The translations under genes were made by a program, and so were the position numbers. 30,938 nucleotides of DNA from CAYQAJ01 sp964415245 (GTDB lineage: Bacteria; Planctomycetota; Planctomycetia; Pirellulales; Pirellulaceae), in the NCBI GenBank assembly GCA_964415245.1, contig CAYQAJ010000027.1, forward strand, positions 1-30,938, written 5' to 3'. Positions 15,025 to 23,334 of this stretch are shown one piece after another. The first letter of the stretch is position 1; every line of letters starts with the position of its first letter. A model generated the notes under the pieces. That model saw only the letters and a list, made by a program, of their open reading frames with translations, had not been told where the DNA came from and made no database searches.

Positions 15025-16581
15025 GTGACGGTTCCCATTGGCTACGTGATCGGCTTAATCGTGCTGGCGATCGGCCTGACGGTGGTGCTGATCAAGCTGT
15101 TGGATCGGCTCCGCCGCCGCGACGCCGAAACGCAGGCGGCGGCCATTCTCGACAAAGCACGGCAGGACGCAGCCAACCGACTCAAAGAGGGCGAGCTGGA
15201 GATCAAGGAGAGGGCGCTGTCGCAAAAGGCCGACAGCGAGCGCGAGCAGAGCAAGGTGCAGGACGAGCTGCGGCAGCGCGATCGCGCCCTCGACAAGCGG
15301 CAAGAGTCGCTCGAACAGCAGGCTGACGATTTGCGTAAGCAGGAGCGCATCGTAGAGAGCACGCAGCGCCGCCTGGCGGAACGCCTGGAGGACGCCAACC
15401 GACGTAACGAGGAGTTGGGCAAGCTGCTGGACATGCAACGCCAGACGCTGCACGAGGTGAGCGGCCTCAGCCGCGACGAGGCGACGCGGCGATTGCTCGA
15501 CGCCCTCGGCCAGGAGCTGACCAAGGAAGCGGGAACGGTCATTCTGAAGCACGAAAAGCGCCTGGCCGAGGAGTGCGAGGCCAAGTCGCGCGAAGTGCTG
15601 CTGACGGCCATGTACCGCTACGCCGCCGCTCACACGGCCGAATGGACGACCAGCACCGTCGACATTCCTAGCGACGAGATGAAAGGACGCATCATCGGCC
15701 GCGAGGGACGAAACATCCGTGCCTTCGAGAAGGAGACCGGCGTCGACGTCATCATCGACGACACGCCCGGCGTGGTCATCGTCAGCGGCTTCGACCCCGT
15801 GCGGCGCGAAACCGCCCGCATCGCACTTTCCAAGCTGATCGCCGACGGCCGCATTCACCCTTCCCGCATCGAGGAGGTCGTGGGCGAAACCCGCAAGGAA
15901 ATGGATCAGCTCGTTCACAAGAAGGGAATCGAAGCCGCCCAGGAAGCCGACGTACACGGTCTGCACGACCGCATCTTGCAGATGCTGGGGCGGATGCACT
16001 TTCGCACCAGTTACAGCCAGAATGTGCTGCGCCACAGCATCGAAGTCGCCTTTCTGTCGGGGATGCTGGCCGAGATGGTCGGTCTGGACGGAACGCTCGC
16101 CCGTCGCGCCGGACTGCTGCACGATATCGGCAAGGCCGCCGACCACGAGTTGGAAGGGGGCCACCCGAGAATCGGCGCCGACCTGCTCAAGCGGCACGGC
16201 GAGCGACCCGAAGTGGTCCACGCCGCACTGGGGCACCACGACGAAGTGCTCAGCGAATATCCGTATACTGTAATCGTGGCCACGGCCGACGCATGTAGCG
16301 CATCGCGCCCCGGCGCGCGGCGCGAAACGCTCGACCGCTACATCAAAAGGATGGAGGAGCTGGAATCGATCGCCAGCAGCTTTGACGGCGTCGAGCAGGC
16401 GTTTGCCATTCAGGCCGGTCGCGAGATACGCGTCATCGCCAGTGCCCGCGACACCGACGACGCCAAAGCCGCCAAGCTCTGTCGCGACATCGCCAAAGCC
16501 TTCGAGGCTCGCTTGACATACCCGGGCGAAATCAAGGTGACCGTGGTCCGAGAATCGCGCTTTACGGAATTGGCACGCTGA
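15025..16581 (+). CDS. rny: Ribonuclease Y
   Basis: RNase Y is a membrane-anchored endoribonuclease that starts mRNA decay. The protein has 518 residues, the usual length. An N-terminal membrane helix (about 4-25) is followed by a long charged coiled coil (about 30-200). The KH RNA-binding domain comes next (from about residue 212; MKGRIIGREGRNIRAFE). The HD domain (about 335-430) contains HSIEVA, the LLHDIGK metal-binding motif near residue 364, and LGHHDE. The start is GTG 15025, which places the membrane helix at the very N-terminus; AGG lies a short distance upstream. It is followed by ymdB, the same gene order seen in Bacillus and many other bacteria. Confidence 0.97.
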   Translation: MTVPIGYVIGLIVLAIGLTVVLIKLLDRLRRRDAETQAAAILDKARQDAANRLKEGELEIKERALSQKADSEREQSKVQDELRQRDRALDKRQESLEQQADDLRKQERIVESTQRRLAERLEDANRRNEELGKLLDMQRQTLHEVSGLSRDEATRRLLDALGQELTKEAGTVILKHEKRLAEECEAKSREVLLTAMYRYAAAHTAEWTTSTVDIPSDEMKGRIIGREGRNIRAFEKETGVDVIIDDTPGVVIVSGFDPVRRETARIALSKLIADGRIHPSRIEEVVGETRKEMDQLVHKKGIEAAQEADVHGLHDRILQMLGRMHFRTSYSQNVLRHSIEVAFLSGMLAEMVGLDGTLARRAGLLHDIGKAADHELEGGHPRIGADLLKRHGERPEVVHAALGHHDEVLSEYPYTVIVATADACSASRPGARRETLDRYIKRMEELESIASSFDGVEQAFAIQAGREIRVIASARDTDDAKAAKLCRDIAKAFEARLTYPGEIKVTVVRESRFTELAR

Positions 16582-16725
16582 TCGACCGTATGTTGACCGG
16601 CCAAGTGCCGTGCGACGCATCATCGCGATCCTGCATTGGCCTTTTGCGCCGTGGGTGGGGGCGCTGTCGCGCCCGGAATCGTTTCCCTGTTCTTCGACCC
16701 CTTGCCCGATGAGGACCTGCCCACC

Positions 16726-17541
16726 GTGAGGCTGCTATTGATTGGCGACATCGTTGGCAAGCCCGGTAAACAGATCGTCTCCCGGGCCGTTCCGATGCTC
16801 CGTCGCCGCGAGGGAATCGATCTGGTGGTCGCCAACGGCGAAAACGCCGACGGCGGCTCGGGCATCACGCCCGAGACGTATCAGGCGCTCATCTCGTCGG
16901 GAGTCGATTGCGTTACGTTGGGCGACCACATCTATCGCCGCAAGGAAATCTTCGACGTGCTCGACACGAGCACCAACATCGTGAAGCCGGCCAACTTTCC
17001 ACCCGATGCACCGGGCCGCGATTGGGCGCTGGTCCAGGCCGCCGATGGAACGCCGGTCGCCGTGTTCAGCCTGCTGGGCCGCGTTTTCATGCGGCCCGTC
17101 GACTGTCCGTTTCGGGCGGCCGACCGCGTGCTGGAGGAGATTCCATCGCACGTGAAGGTCGTGCTTGTCGACTTTCACGCCGAGGCGACGAGCGACAAGC
17201 AGCTCATGGGACGTTACCTCGATGGCCGTGTGAGCGCCGTGCTGGGTACGCACACTCACGTGGCGACGGCCGACGAGCAGATTCTGCCCGGCGGCACGGC
17301 GTTTCAGTGTGACGTGGGTATGACGGGGCCGCACGACAGCATCCTCGGCCGCCGGATCGACCGCGTACTGGAGACCACCGTAACCTTCCGGCCCACCTAT
17401 TTTCAGGTCGCTAGCGGCGACGTGCGGCTCTCGGGGACCATGGTCGACGTCGATCCGCACAGCGGTCGGGCCACCGGTATCCATCGATTGGTGGTCGCCG
17501 GTGCCGAGTTGGCCATGCCGGCGGAATCGACCGACGCTTGA
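16726..17541 (+). CDS. ymdB: YmdB family metallophosphoesterase (2',3'-cyclic-nucleotide phosphodiesterase)
   Basis: The protein has 271 residues and matches the TIGR00282/YmdB family. These dimetal phosphodiesterases are active on cyclic nucleotides and in Bacillus affect motility and biofilm choice. Family motifs are IGDIVGKPG (Asp8), NGEN (Glu39, Asn40), DFHAEATSDKQ, GTHTHVATAD and DVGMTGPHDSILG. The usual metal-binding GNH motif reads GDH here (Asp67-His68), a change at a first-shell ligand. The start is GTG 16726, directly before the conserved RLLLIGD strand; GAGGA lies about 10 nt upstream. An upstream extension from 16636 is open but not family-like. It sits 144 bp after rny in the same direction. 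A 6-bp hairpin (17543-17558) directly follows the stop. Confidence 0.9.
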   Translation: MRLLLIGDIVGKPGKQIVSRAVPMLRRREGIDLVVANGENADGGSGITPETYQALISSGVDCVTLGDHIYRRKEIFDVLDTSTNIVKPANFPPDAPGRDWALVQAADGTPVAVFSLLGRVFMRPVDCPFRAADRVLEEIPSHVKVVLVDFHAEATSDKQLMGRYLDGRVSAVLGTHTHVATADEQILPGGTAFQCDVGMTGPHDSILGRRIDRVLETTVTFRPTYFQVASGDVRLSGTMVDVDPHSGRATGIHRLVVAGAELAMPAESTDA

Positions 17542-17560
17542 TCGGTGCGGCAGCACCGCC

Positions 17561-17603
17561 GCTCGGGCCGCACTGCTGCTCGGGCCGCACTGCCGCTCGA
17601 GCC
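17561..17603. repeat. 17-bp tandem repeat, about 2.5 copies
   Basis: GCTCGGGCCGCACTGC begins at 17561 and recurs at 17578, and a partial, diverged copy begins at 17595. The array lies between ymdB and the DUF2752 gene. Confidence 0.8.
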
Positions 17604-17706
17604 ACCCAGGTGTCCCTAGCCGACGCGAATCGGCTAACATGGGCTATCGCGTGGCAAATCACGCCGCAGTACGGGTACAATGGGCGGCGTCGGCGAGACA
17701 GGCGAG

Positions 17707-18273
17707 ATGATCGCCGAGCCGTACATTCCCCGCAGATGCGGATATCGCGAATTCCCCGTGCCGTTTGCGAAAGCCGTATTGTGGCCCAAAGGGCGGCACG
17801 TTATTCTCCCCCTCCTTTCGCGCGTGATCGCAGTGTCGCAGCCGAACGGGCATGATGCGCAGCGGTTTCCCTGGTACTTGCGGCTTGCCCTGGCGGTCGT
17901 GGGCATGGGACTGTTGGTGCTGTTGGGTACGGCCCGCTATCTCGAGCCCAGCCCCAACGGATTTGGTACGCACCAGCAACTAGGGCTGAACCAGTGCGGA
18001 CTTCGGCAGTTGTACGGAATCCGCTGTCCGTCGTGCGGCATGACCACGTCGTGGGCTCATCTGACGCGGGGGCACGTCGTTCGTTCGCTCAAGTGCAATT
18101 CCGGAGGAACGCTGCTGGGCATCTGTGCCTTGATCGTGGGACCGTGGTCGCTGGCGTCCGGCGTGCTGGGTAGATGGCTGGTGCGGCCGCCTCATCCGTT
18201 TGTCATTGCCGCCGTCGCGGCCGTCGTGTGGGTGGTAACGCTTATCGATTGGGGTATCCGGCTCAGCTTGTGA
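17707..18273 (+). CDS. DUF2752 membrane protein
   Basis: This 188-residue protein has the DUF2752 hallmark CPSCGMTTSWAHLTRG between hydrophobic helices. A membrane segment (WYLRLALAVVGMGLLVLLG) comes before it and two more follow. The family is of unknown function; the paired Cys suggest metal or thiol chemistry near the membrane, which is inference. The N-terminus is uncertain. ATG 17707 has AGGCGAG just upstream, while ATG 17680 overlaps a possible -10 box (TACAAT, 17676-17681). A GTG closer to the first helix is also possible. The roughly 55 residues before the first helix are not family-like. The lipoprotein gene follows 66 bp downstream in the same direction. Confidence 0.75.
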   Translation: MIAEPYIPRRCGYREFPVPFAKAVLWPKGRHVILPLLSRVIAVSQPNGHDAQRFPWYLRLALAVVGMGLLVLLGTARYLEPSPNGFGTHQQLGLNQCGLRQLYGIRCPSCGMTTSWAHLTRGHVVRSLKCNSGGTLLGICALIVGPWSLASGVLGRWLVRPPHPFVIAAVAAVVWVVTLIDWGIRLSL

Positions 18274-18328
18274 CAGAACGCACCGCGGGCCGTTTCGCCG
18301 CGCAGGGATGTCGCGGCTTCGACCATAC

Positions 18329-18335
18329 AAGGAGG
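18329..18335 (+). promoter_or_regulatory. Strong Shine-Dalgarno of the lipoprotein gene
   Basis: AAGGAGG ends 4 nt before ATG 18340. It is a full consensus site in a window where most genes have weak or no sites, and it fixes this start. Confidence 0.8.
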
Positions 18336-18339
18336 TAGC

Positions 18340-18990
18340 ATGCGTCGCTCTACCCAAATCCTGGCGGTCTTCATGGCCGCTGTTACCCTGGTGACATTGT
18401 CGTCGGGATGCAACATGCTTCATCTCGCCTACTACGTCATTAAGGGGAACAAGGTCCCGGCGGAATTCGACGGCCTGAAGGGCAAGCGCGTGGCCGTGGT
18501 GTGTGTTTCCAGCTCGTCGTCTTACGGCGTCGATAGCGAAACGACGCTGCTGGCCAACACCATGGCCCTCGTTCTGCGCCAGCGGGTGCCTCACATTTCG
18601 CTGGTTCCGCAGGACGAGATAGCCGACTGGATCGACAACAACAGTTGGGACCAGCTCAACTACCAGCAGATCGGCCGCGGCGTGAAAGCCGAAATGCTCG
18701 TGGTCGTGGAGCTGGCGTCGTTCCGCTACCGCGACGACGCGACGCTCTACCAGGGCAAGGCGGACGTGGCCGTCAAGGTGTTCGACATGCAAGCAAGCGG
18801 CGACATGGTATGGAGCAACCGCGAGCCGGACTTCTGTTTCCCGGCCAACGGCGGCTACCACACCACCGAGATGAGCGAATCGAGGTTCAAACGCGAGTTC
18901 ATCAAAGTGCTGGCGGAGCAGGCGGCTCAGCACTTTTACGACTACGAGTTTGAAGAGAGCGTGGCCCGCGACGCGCACTTGATTCGCTGA
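18340..18990 (+). CDS. Hypothetical lipoprotein
   Basis: The product has 216 residues and no function I recognise. The N-terminus is a lipoprotein signal peptide: basic start (MRRS), hydrophobic core and lipobox LSSGC with Cys24 as the lipidation site. The mature part starts with a short helix (MLHLAYYVIKGNKVPAEFDGLKG). An alpha/beta pattern follows, with strands such as KRVAVVCVSS and EMLVVVELASFRY. This pattern is seen in periplasmic proteins that sense or deliver envelope components, but the assignment is weak. It lacks any catalytic motif that I can name. The start is fixed by a consensus Shine-Dalgarno. It lies 66 bp after the DUF2752 gene and is convergent with the VWA gene. Confidence 0.8.
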   Translation: MRRSTQILAVFMAAVTLVTLSSGCNMLHLAYYVIKGNKVPAEFDGLKGKRVAVVCVSSSSSYGVDSETTLLANTMALVLRQRVPHISLVPQDEIADWIDNNSWDQLNYQQIGRGVKAEMLVVVELASFRYRDDATLYQGKADVAVKVFDMQASGDMVWSNREPDFCFPANGGYHTTEMSESRFKREFIKVLAEQAAQHFYDYEFEESVARDAHLIR

Positions 18991-19027
18991 GCGTGGACCG
19001 TGTCGCTCTGGCGCAGCACCGTGCTTC

Positions 19028-19080
19028 TTCGCGCCTGCGCGCGAAATCGGCCGCCAGAGCAGAGGCGCAAGCGGCCGTTT
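19028..19080 (+). terminator. Tandem hairpins in the convergent gap, possible terminator
   Basis: TTCGCGC (19028-19034) pairs with GCGCGAA (19039-19045), and CGGCCGC (19048-19054) pairs with GCGGCCG (19071-19077), followed by TTTAAG. The pair sits between the converging lipoprotein and VWA genes. The T-tract is short, so intrinsic termination is only plausible. Confidence 0.4.
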
Positions 19081-19126
19081 AAGAGCCACTGTGCTCGCGC
19101 GACTCTACCCATGCCCGAGCGGGCGG

Positions 19127-21133
19127 TTACAGCGGGGGCACCTTGCGCTTCGGGGGACGCTTGGGGCCCGTGTTCTTCACGTCGTCGGACGGTGGTGGGG
19201 CGGGTCCGCCGGCGGCGGGTGGCCGCGGCGGCGCCAGGTCCGTGAAAGTCTCAGTCCACTTCCAACCCAGCGGCTGCTCGAGCTCGCGGGATGCCAACAG
19301 TGCCCAGGGAGTGCCGGGGTGGTCCTTTACCACGCGCTCGAGCAACTCGCGCGCCTTGTCGGCACTGTTTTCGAGCTGGCTACCGACGCTGATTTCGTCG
19401 GCAGGCGCGAGAACCCAGGTGTTGTTCTTTTCTTCTTCGAACTTCAGACCCCGCTTAGCTTTGGCCAGCATGGCGTTGTACGACTCGGTGCGGACCTTTA
19501 CGGCCAGCACGCGTCCCAAAGCCAGGTCGAAGCCGGCTTGCCACCGCGGAGTGGTTTCCTTCTCGCGGTCGGCTTCGCCGAGCTTGAGCAGCTCGTAAAG
19601 TCCGTTGACCTTGGGTTCGAGCTTGGCTGCTTCCTTCTGCGCCTCGGAAAGATCGTTGGCCAGCGCGGCCTCGTCGCGCTTCACAAAACGAAGCCGCGGT
19701 TCGTCCATCGGTGTCAGCCACGACGCTTGCGAAGCCTTGACCAGCGCGGCGCGGGCTTTGTTCTGCGAAAGCTGCCGCATGTACACGTCGGTCGACACGT
19801 AATCGGGTCGATAGCGACGCATGATCGCGGGATCGAAAAAGTACTCGAGGTAAGCGGAGTACTCTGCCGTATCGCGCTGGCGAATGGTTCGGTTCACGTT
19901 GCGGTTGGGGTGCACGGCGAAGAAGATGCCCCCCGTTTCGTACGCCAGCCGCGTTAGACCGAACGGACCGAAGCCGGAGTCGATCGGCTCTTCGTCCGTG
20001 CGATCGCCCGAAAAGTGGAGCTTGACGCGTTCGGGCAAGAGCGACTCGGGGCCCTGATCGACGACGCCCCATTGGGGTGTCTGATCGTATTGGGGGTCGG
20101 GATCGACCCACTTGACCATCGTTTCTTTGCGGCCGAAGGGGGCCGGAACACCGACCACGTACACGGGAATCTCGTACTGGCGGCACTCCTTAACGGTGGT
20201 TTCCAGGCCGTCCTGATCGTCGCCCGCCTCGTCGGTGAAGACGACGATCATTACGTTACGCTTGGGTTGCTTGGTCTGTGCGTCGGGTACACGCAAGCTT
20301 TTGTACTCCTGCGCGGCCAGGTACACGGCCGAAAACACCTTCTCGATGCCCGACTCGTCGGCCGGAAAGTTCTCGACCGCTTCCTTGATTTCGGCCAGAT
20401 TGTCGGTGGGTTTCTTCGTGTGCAGTTCGACGGTGTTGCCGAAGCTGACGATCGATGTCAGCAGGGGCTTGTCGTCGTATTTCTTGAAGGCGGGATTGCC
20501 GGCAGCTTCGATCACGCCGAGTTCCTCGTAGACGCGGTCGAAGCGCCCCAGCACCTCGCTGCGCTGCCGCAGCATGCTGGGCGAACGATCGAAGACCCAG
20601 ACGACGAGCGTCTTGCGGTCGGCCAGTGAGAGAAGAATCTCGTGCGTAATGCGGTCGATCGCGCCGCTGGCGCCGGTGATGCCCTCGCCCGCTTGGCCCT
20701 TGACGGCAAGGTTGTCGCTGTAATTGGGCCCCGTGGCGACGGTAATCACTTCGTTGATGTCGATCTCGCCCGTGTTCGTAGGCGGCAAGTCGACATGCCG
20801 CGGCACGTCGGAGACTTCCGAAATGATGAGTGCCATCGCATCGGGCATATCAATGCTGCTGAAGTTGCCGGCGCCGATCTCCTCTTGGGGCTCTTCGTCG
20901 AAGGCGAACTGATCGGGGAGCTGTAACTCCACTTCCTCGTCTTCGACGGGAACGAGAAGCGTGACCTTACGCAGCGAGTCGTCGGTGCGGAGCGTCACGA
21001 AGGCCAGCACGATCAGCAGCGCCAGATGGAACAGCATGCTGATGAACCAGACGGGAGCGTCGCCGTCGAGCGGCGTTTCTTCCTGACCCGTCCGATGTTG
21101 CCACCAAGTGCGAAATCCACGAATGGGGTTCAC
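19127..21133 (-). CDS. Membrane-anchored von Willebrand factor A domain protein
   Basis: The protein has 668 residues. A membrane helix (about 27-48; WFISMLFHLALLIVLAFV) follows a short cytoplasmic tail. An acidic linker leads to a VWA domain. The metal-ion (MIDAS) motif is DRSPS (Asp182-Ser186), and a second metal site residue lies in VVFTDEAGDD (Asp301). VWA domains bind protein partners through the metal. The C-terminal half is helical and charged, ending in a Pro-rich basic tail (PPKRKVPPL). I chose GTG 21133 because AGGAG lies 8 nt upstream and the helix is well placed; ATG 21190 has a poorer site. No MoxR ATPase or other VWA partner is adjacent. Its role is unknown. Confidence 0.85.
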   Translation of the reverse strand: MNPIRGFRTWWQHRTGQEETPLDGDAPVWFISMLFHLALLIVLAFVTLRTDDSLRKVTLLVPVEDEEVELQLPDQFAFDEEPQEEIGAGNFSSIDMPDAMALIISEVSDVPRHVDLPPTNTGEIDINEVITVATGPNYSDNLAVKGQAGEGITGASGAIDRITHEILLSLADRKTLVVWVFDRSPSMLRQRSEVLGRFDRVYEELGVIEAAGNPAFKKYDDKPLLTSIVSFGNTVELHTKKPTDNLAEIKEAVENFPADESGIEKVFSAVYLAAQEYKSLRVPDAQTKQPKRNVMIVVFTDEAGDDQDGLETTVKECRQYEIPVYVVGVPAPFGRKETMVKWVDPDPQYDQTPQWGVVDQGPESLLPERVKLHFSGDRTDEEPIDSGFGPFGLTRLAYETGGIFFAVHPNRNVNRTIRQRDTAEYSAYLEYFFDPAIMRRYRPDYVSTDVYMRQLSQNKARAALVKASQASWLTPMDEPRLRFVKRDEAALANDLSEAQKEAAKLEPKVNGLYELLKLGEADREKETTPRWQAGFDLALGRVLAVKVRTESYNAMLAKAKRGLKFEEEKNNTWVLAPADEISVGSQLENSADKARELLERVVKDHPGTPWALLASRELEQPLGWKWTETFTDLAPPRPPAAGGPAPPPSDDVKNTGPKRPPKRKVPPL

Positions 21134-21427
21134 CGCAGCTTCTCCTGTTCCGGGTACGTCGGGCACCGCTGCCCTGATGCTGACCGCCATCGGCGCGCAG
21201 GCACCTCGTGAGCGACCCCCAATCGCTCATCGGGTCGACCGCATGCGCCAATTCCACGCGATGCGGGTCAACCTCCCTATAATTCAACCTCCGTATTCTC
21301 TGCGAAAGGGATTGCCTTTGCAACCTATTTCGCCCGTTTTCTGAGCCCGTGTCGCGGTGGGAATGGGGCCGTATTTCCTTGCGCTTTACCAACTTGGGAG
21401 CCAGGCAACCGAAGTGCCGAGTCCACA

Positions 21428-21646
21428 CGGCGGCTCGGGTCAAAGGCCGCCGGGCGCGACGTTCGAAGCCCCTTCGAATCGGACCGGGACCCAGGCGGTC
21501 CCGACTCGCTTACCGTAAACGTTCCCTACACTTAAACGATCTGGAGCCGCAGAAGTACCCTCGCCAAACGGTGGTTCTTCACCTCCGGCGCCGTTTGGCC
21601 ATGGCGAGGCGGAGCCACGCCAGGGCATCGACTTTACCTAAGTCGA
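21428..21646. other. Cluster of six stem-loops, candidate structured RNA or REP cluster
   Basis: Stems seen by eye: 21428-21434 with 21446-21452 (CGGCGGC); 21462-21468 with 21472-21478 (TTCGAAG, perfect); 21485-21491 with 21497-21503 (CGGGACC, perfect). Also 21564-21571 with 21591-21598 (CCAAACGG); 21602-21610 with 21614-21622 (TGGCG-A-GGC, one A/A mismatch); and 21628-21634 with 21640-21646 (TCGACTT, perfect). The orientation of any transcript is unknown. Confidence 0.5.
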
Positions 21647-22031
21647 ACTTTAGGAATTAGTTGCGACGTTTGGCCGGCCAATTCCCTTACCGCTTTGGCG
21701 CGAGCACGCCCGCGGCGGTACTCGGCCTCGTGCCGTTGAACGCCGCTCGGCCGCCGAAAGACACCCCCGGCGGGTAAATTCGGGTGCCAAACAAGAACGC
21801 GAGGCGCCCCGCGCACGTCTCGCGTAGGTCCGGCTTCGTCGGCATGAGGCATGATCAGGCTCAGCCGCGAAGCGACCGGCATAGCTTGAAAACTCTCCCC
21901 TAGCAGTACCAGTAGTTAGCGGAACCCTGGCCACACGACGAGGAGATGCGACCTGATTTGGCGAACGACAGCGTGGCGGTTCCGAATGACCAGGCTGTTG
22001 AACCGCCCAGCCAGGCCACTTCTCACGTTTG

Positions 22032-22060
22032 TTGACCGGTGGGCCGCATACACTTACGAT
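22032..22060 (+). promoter_or_regulatory. Candidate sigma-70-type promoter for the hydrolase-fold gene
   Basis: TTGACC (22032-22037) and TACGAT (22055-22060) are separated by 17 bp and match 5 and 4 of 6 consensus bases. A start about 130 nt upstream of ATG 22195 would follow, which also argues against the upstream in-frame extension to 22039. Confidence 0.45.
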
Positions 22061-22194
22061 GGAATAGGGGTCAGCGGCCGGAACGGGCAAGTGCGCCTGT
22101 TTCGGACCGTCACTTCATCGGGGGCCCCCGGAGGGTCGATTCGGCCGCGCGAGGGAACTCCCGTTTCTGTCTTTTGGAAAGGTGCCCTAGGGTC

Positions 22195-23217
22195 ATGATG
22201 CGATTCCATTTGCGCGAGGCCATTGGACCGCAGCCGCGTGCCGGGCGATGGTACGTCCTTGCTATGTCGGGCTTGGCCGCGATTGCCGCCATGCTGGCGA
22301 TCGCTCTGTCCGTCGCTCGAGTTCACGCGGCCGAGGGCGAAGAGCCGGAGATCGCCGAGCCGGTTAACGACTCGACGCAAACGAAGGATGGACTGGTCCT
22401 TCGCTATACGTACTATCCCGGCCGAGGCGACAACAAGACGGTGCCGATCATTCTGCTGCACGGCTTCAAGGAGCAGCGGGGCGTGTACGATGCGTTTGCT
22501 TCGTACTTGCAGCGCCAGGGTCATGCGGTGATCGTGCCCGATCTGCGCGGGCACGGAGACAGCACGCGATTCGCCGACACGGAGAAGCCTGCCCTGGACG
22601 ATCCCGACAGGCTGAAGTCGACGGACTTTGTCGGCATGAACCTCTACGACCTCGAGGCGATCAAAAAGATACTGGTGGATAAGCACAACGAAGGAGAGCT
22701 GAACATCGAGCTGTTGTGCGTGATGGCGGCCGACGTGAGTACGATCGTGGCGGTGAACTGGGCCGTGCGGGATTGGAGCTGGCCGCAGCTTCCTTCGATC
22801 AAGCAAGGGCAGGACGTAAAAGCGCTGGTGCTCCTTTCGCCCGAGCGTTCGTTTAAGGGTTATAATTGCACGCGCGCCCTGGCGACGGACCTGATGCGCG
22901 CCAAGTTCCCCACCAAGCTGTCGATCCTGATCGCAGTCGGCCAGAAGAATCCCGAGGAGAGGCGAGAGGCCCGCAACCTTTTCAATCAGTTAGAACGCGC
23001 CTACCCCAAGCCCGAATTGCCCGCCGATCCCACGCCCGAGGACCGTTTCAAGGAGCAATTCCTCTTCTGGGCACCGGCCAACACGGACCTGCAGGGAACC
23101 GACCTGCTCGACTCGAGGCTGGAGTTGGGGGTCGCGGAGTTTATCGCGGACTTCGTCAAGTATCGACTGGCGGAAACGGTCGACAAGTATCCCTGGCGCG
23201 AACGCCGCAGCCCGTGA
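22195..23217 (+). CDS. Exported alpha/beta-hydrolase-fold protein lacking the usual catalytic residues
   Basis: The product has 340 residues with an N-terminal membrane anchor or signal peptide (about 19-46, ending VHAAEGEE). The fold is clear: VPIILLHGFKEQ (83-94, oxyanion-hole HG), AVIVPDLRGHGDS (111-123) and a beta-strand into the nucleophile elbow. The elbow reads MAADVS (177-182) in place of GxSxG, leaving Asp180 as the only possible nucleophile. No histidine occurs anywhere after this point, so the catalytic His is missing. It is therefore probably non-catalytic or uses other chemistry. I set the start at ATG 22195 (a second ATG is at 22198) because the signal segment and a candidate promoter fit it. 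The gene is convergent with the LysM gene. Confidence 0.82.
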   Translation: MMRFHLREAIGPQPRAGRWYVLAMSGLAAIAAMLAIALSVARVHAAEGEEPEIAEPVNDSTQTKDGLVLRYTYYPGRGDNKTVPIILLHGFKEQRGVYDAFASYLQRQGHAVIVPDLRGHGDSTRFADTEKPALDDPDRLKSTDFVGMNLYDLEAIKKILVDKHNEGELNIELLCVMAADVSTIVAVNWAVRDWSWPQLPSIKQGQDVKALVLLSPERSFKGYNCTRALATDLMRAKFPTKLSILIAVGQKNPEERREARNLFNQLERAYPKPELPADPTPEDRFKEQFLFWAPANTDLQGTDLLDSRLELGVAEFIADFVKYRLAETVDKYPWRERRSP

Positions 23218-23334
23218 ACAAGTGACGCTGAACCGCGCTGCGAGTGCCCCCCGCAAGCCGTCGGCGTGGCTAGGACGGCGGCAAGTGACGTGGCAACTCG
23301 GCTGAAGCCCGAGGGAAGTGGCGGCGGCAACCGA

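Larger units (their letters stand above)
21134..22194. other. 1-kb divergent intergenic region
   Basis: This region lies between the divergent VWA and hydrolase-fold genes. Frames inside it have no protein character. The part from about 21428 to 21646 contains six consecutive stem-loops. A candidate promoter for the hydrolase-fold gene lies at 22032-22060. No known RNA family (tmRNA, RNase P, SRP, 6S) could be recognised from signature sequences. Confidence 0.6.

Noticed and set aside
21278..21283. TATAAT on the plus strand as a promoter -10 box
   Set aside because: No acceptable -35 hexamer at 16-18 bp upstream and no plus-strand gene begins nearby.
21428..21900. Known housekeeping RNA (tmRNA, RNase P RNA, SRP RNA)
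   Set aside because: Signature sequences of these RNAs were not found on either strand, so only a generic structured region is reported.
22039..22194. N-terminal extension of the hydrolase-fold protein
   Set aside because: Would place 52 Arg-rich residues before the signal anchor and overlaps the candidate -10 box at 22055-22060.
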